From: Novosphingobium sp. | GTDB taxonomy: Bacteria > Pseudomonadota > Alphaproteobacteria > Sphingomonadales > Sphingomonadaceae | Reading direction: 5' to 3' | NCBI GenBank assembly: GCA_027490345.1 | Contig: JAIXYF010000339.1 | Location: forward strand, 1-5,753 | Length of the DNA stretch: 5,753 nucleotides | Shown: one piece after another, positions 5,047 through 5,753 of the stretch | Numbering within the stretch: position 1 is the first letter of the stretch | How the letters are laid out: each line of letters opens with the position of its first letter | The notes under the pieces: model-generated | The model's input: the letters and a program-made list of their open reading frames with translations, nothing else | Databases searched by the model: none | Told to the model about the DNA's origin: nothing | Translations under genes and position numbers: made by a program

Positions 5047-5753
5047 TCAGATACGCAGCTGGCTGCCCAGTTCGACCACGCGGTTCGTCGGCAGGCGGAA
5101 GAAGCCCATCGCATCCGCTGCATTGCGCAGCATCCACGCAAACAGCATTTCGCGCCATAGGGCCATGCCGGGCACATCCGCCGGGATCAGCGTCTGGCGC
5201 GAGAGGAAGAAGCTGGTGCGCATCATGTCAAACGGTTCGCCGCAGACCGAAACGCTGGACAGTGCGGCGGGAACATCGGTTTCCTCCATGAAGCCGAAGC
5301 GCAGGACCAGCCGATAGAACCCCTGCCCCATATCCTTCACCGCCGCGCGGCTTTCTGGATCGACCATCGGTTCGTCCGCGATCTGCACGGTGAGTACGAC
5401 CACGCGTTCGTGCAGCACCTTGTTGTGCTTGATATTGTGCAGCAGCGCCGAAGGCACGCCCGCCGCTGCCGAGGCCATGAACACGGCTGTGCCGGGCACG
5501 CGCGCGGCGCTGGTATGGGCAGAGCGCGTGAACACTTCCAGCGGCAGCGCGCCTTCGGCCATATGCTGGCGCATCAGCGTGCGCCCGCGTGACCAGGTGG
5601 TGAGCAGCGTGAAGATCGCCAGTCCCATCAGCAGCGGCAGCCAGCCGCCATCGGGGATCTTGGCAAGGTTTGCGCCAAGGTAGATCGCATCGATCGCGAA
5701 GAACAGCCCCAGCAGCGGCACTGCGAACAGGGGCTTCCACTGCCACAGTTTGA
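5047..5753 (-). CDS. kup: Kup-type potassium transporter, C-terminal part (cut by the window edge)
   Basis: Kup (KUP/HAK/KT family) is an inner-membrane proton-coupled potassium uptake protein of about 620-650 aa. The visible 234 C-terminal residues are roughly the last third. They begin with KLWQWKPLFA and the last membrane helices, including FFAIDAIYLGANLAKIPDGG, and continue into the cytoplasmic domain. Family hallmarks there are the RVPGTAVFM stretch, LLHNIKHNKVLHERVV, FYRLVLRFGFME and the end NRVVELGSQLRI. The frame is intact to the TGA at 5047-5049. The gene starts beyond the right edge. A GTG at 5721 is open but lies in the middle of the domain and is not the start. The gene is convergent with the lipoprotein gene and unrelated to the dapF operon. 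Confidence 0.95.
   Translation of the reverse strand, partial: KLWQWKPLFAVPLLGLFFAIDAIYLGANLAKIPDGGWLPLLMGLAIFTLLTTWSRGRTLMRQHMAEGALPLEVFTRSAHTSAARVPGTAVFMASAAAGVPSALLHNIKHNKVLHERVVVLTVQIADEPMVDPESRAAVKDMGQGFYRLVLRFGFMEETDVPAALSSVSVCGEPFDMMRTSFFLSRQTLIPADVPGMALWREMLFAWMLRNAADAMGFFRLPTNRVVELGSQLRI

Overview
The window is GC-rich, compactly coded bacterial chromosome. It looks alphaproteobacterial, most probably from the Sphingomonadales (Novosphingobium or Sphingobium type). The grounds are the gene order dapF-mtaB-ftsY-yciB, the short FtsY with almost no acidic N-terminal domain, and the character of the proteins. The taxonomic call is an inference from family knowledge; there is no rRNA or other marker here.

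Bases 1-53 hold almost three copies of an 18-bp C-rich tandem repeat that runs off the left edge of the window. Bases 91-3693 are a tight four-gene operon: dapF (lysine and peptidoglycan precursor synthesis), mtaB (methylthiolation of t6A37 in tRNA), ftsY (SRP receptor) and yciB/ispZ (inner-membrane protein linked to the cell envelope and septation). Each pair of neighbours overlaps by exactly 4 bp (GTGA, ATGA, GTGA), so translation is probably coupled along the whole unit.

Bases 3807-4379 encode a stand-alone five-helix membrane protein resembling the membrane domain of the PuuD-type urate hydroxylase, but without its cytochrome c domain. A strong 15-bp-stem intrinsic terminator follows it. 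Bases 4574-4984 encode a small, very alanine-rich predicted lipoprotein of unknown function. The right end, on the minus strand and cut by the window edge, is the C-terminal third of a Kup-type potassium transporter, convergent with the lipoprotein gene. A hairpin lies in the 62-bp gap between the two.

Most of the window is core chromosomal content with ordinary, recognisable genes. I see no mobile element, CRISPR array, tRNA, rRNA, phage gene or defence system, and no evidence for an undescribed multi-gene system. The items most worth a second look are the G-quadruplex-capable tandem repeat just upstream of dapF, the possibly leaderless start of dapF, the cytochrome-less PuuD-like protein and the alanine-rich lipoprotein.
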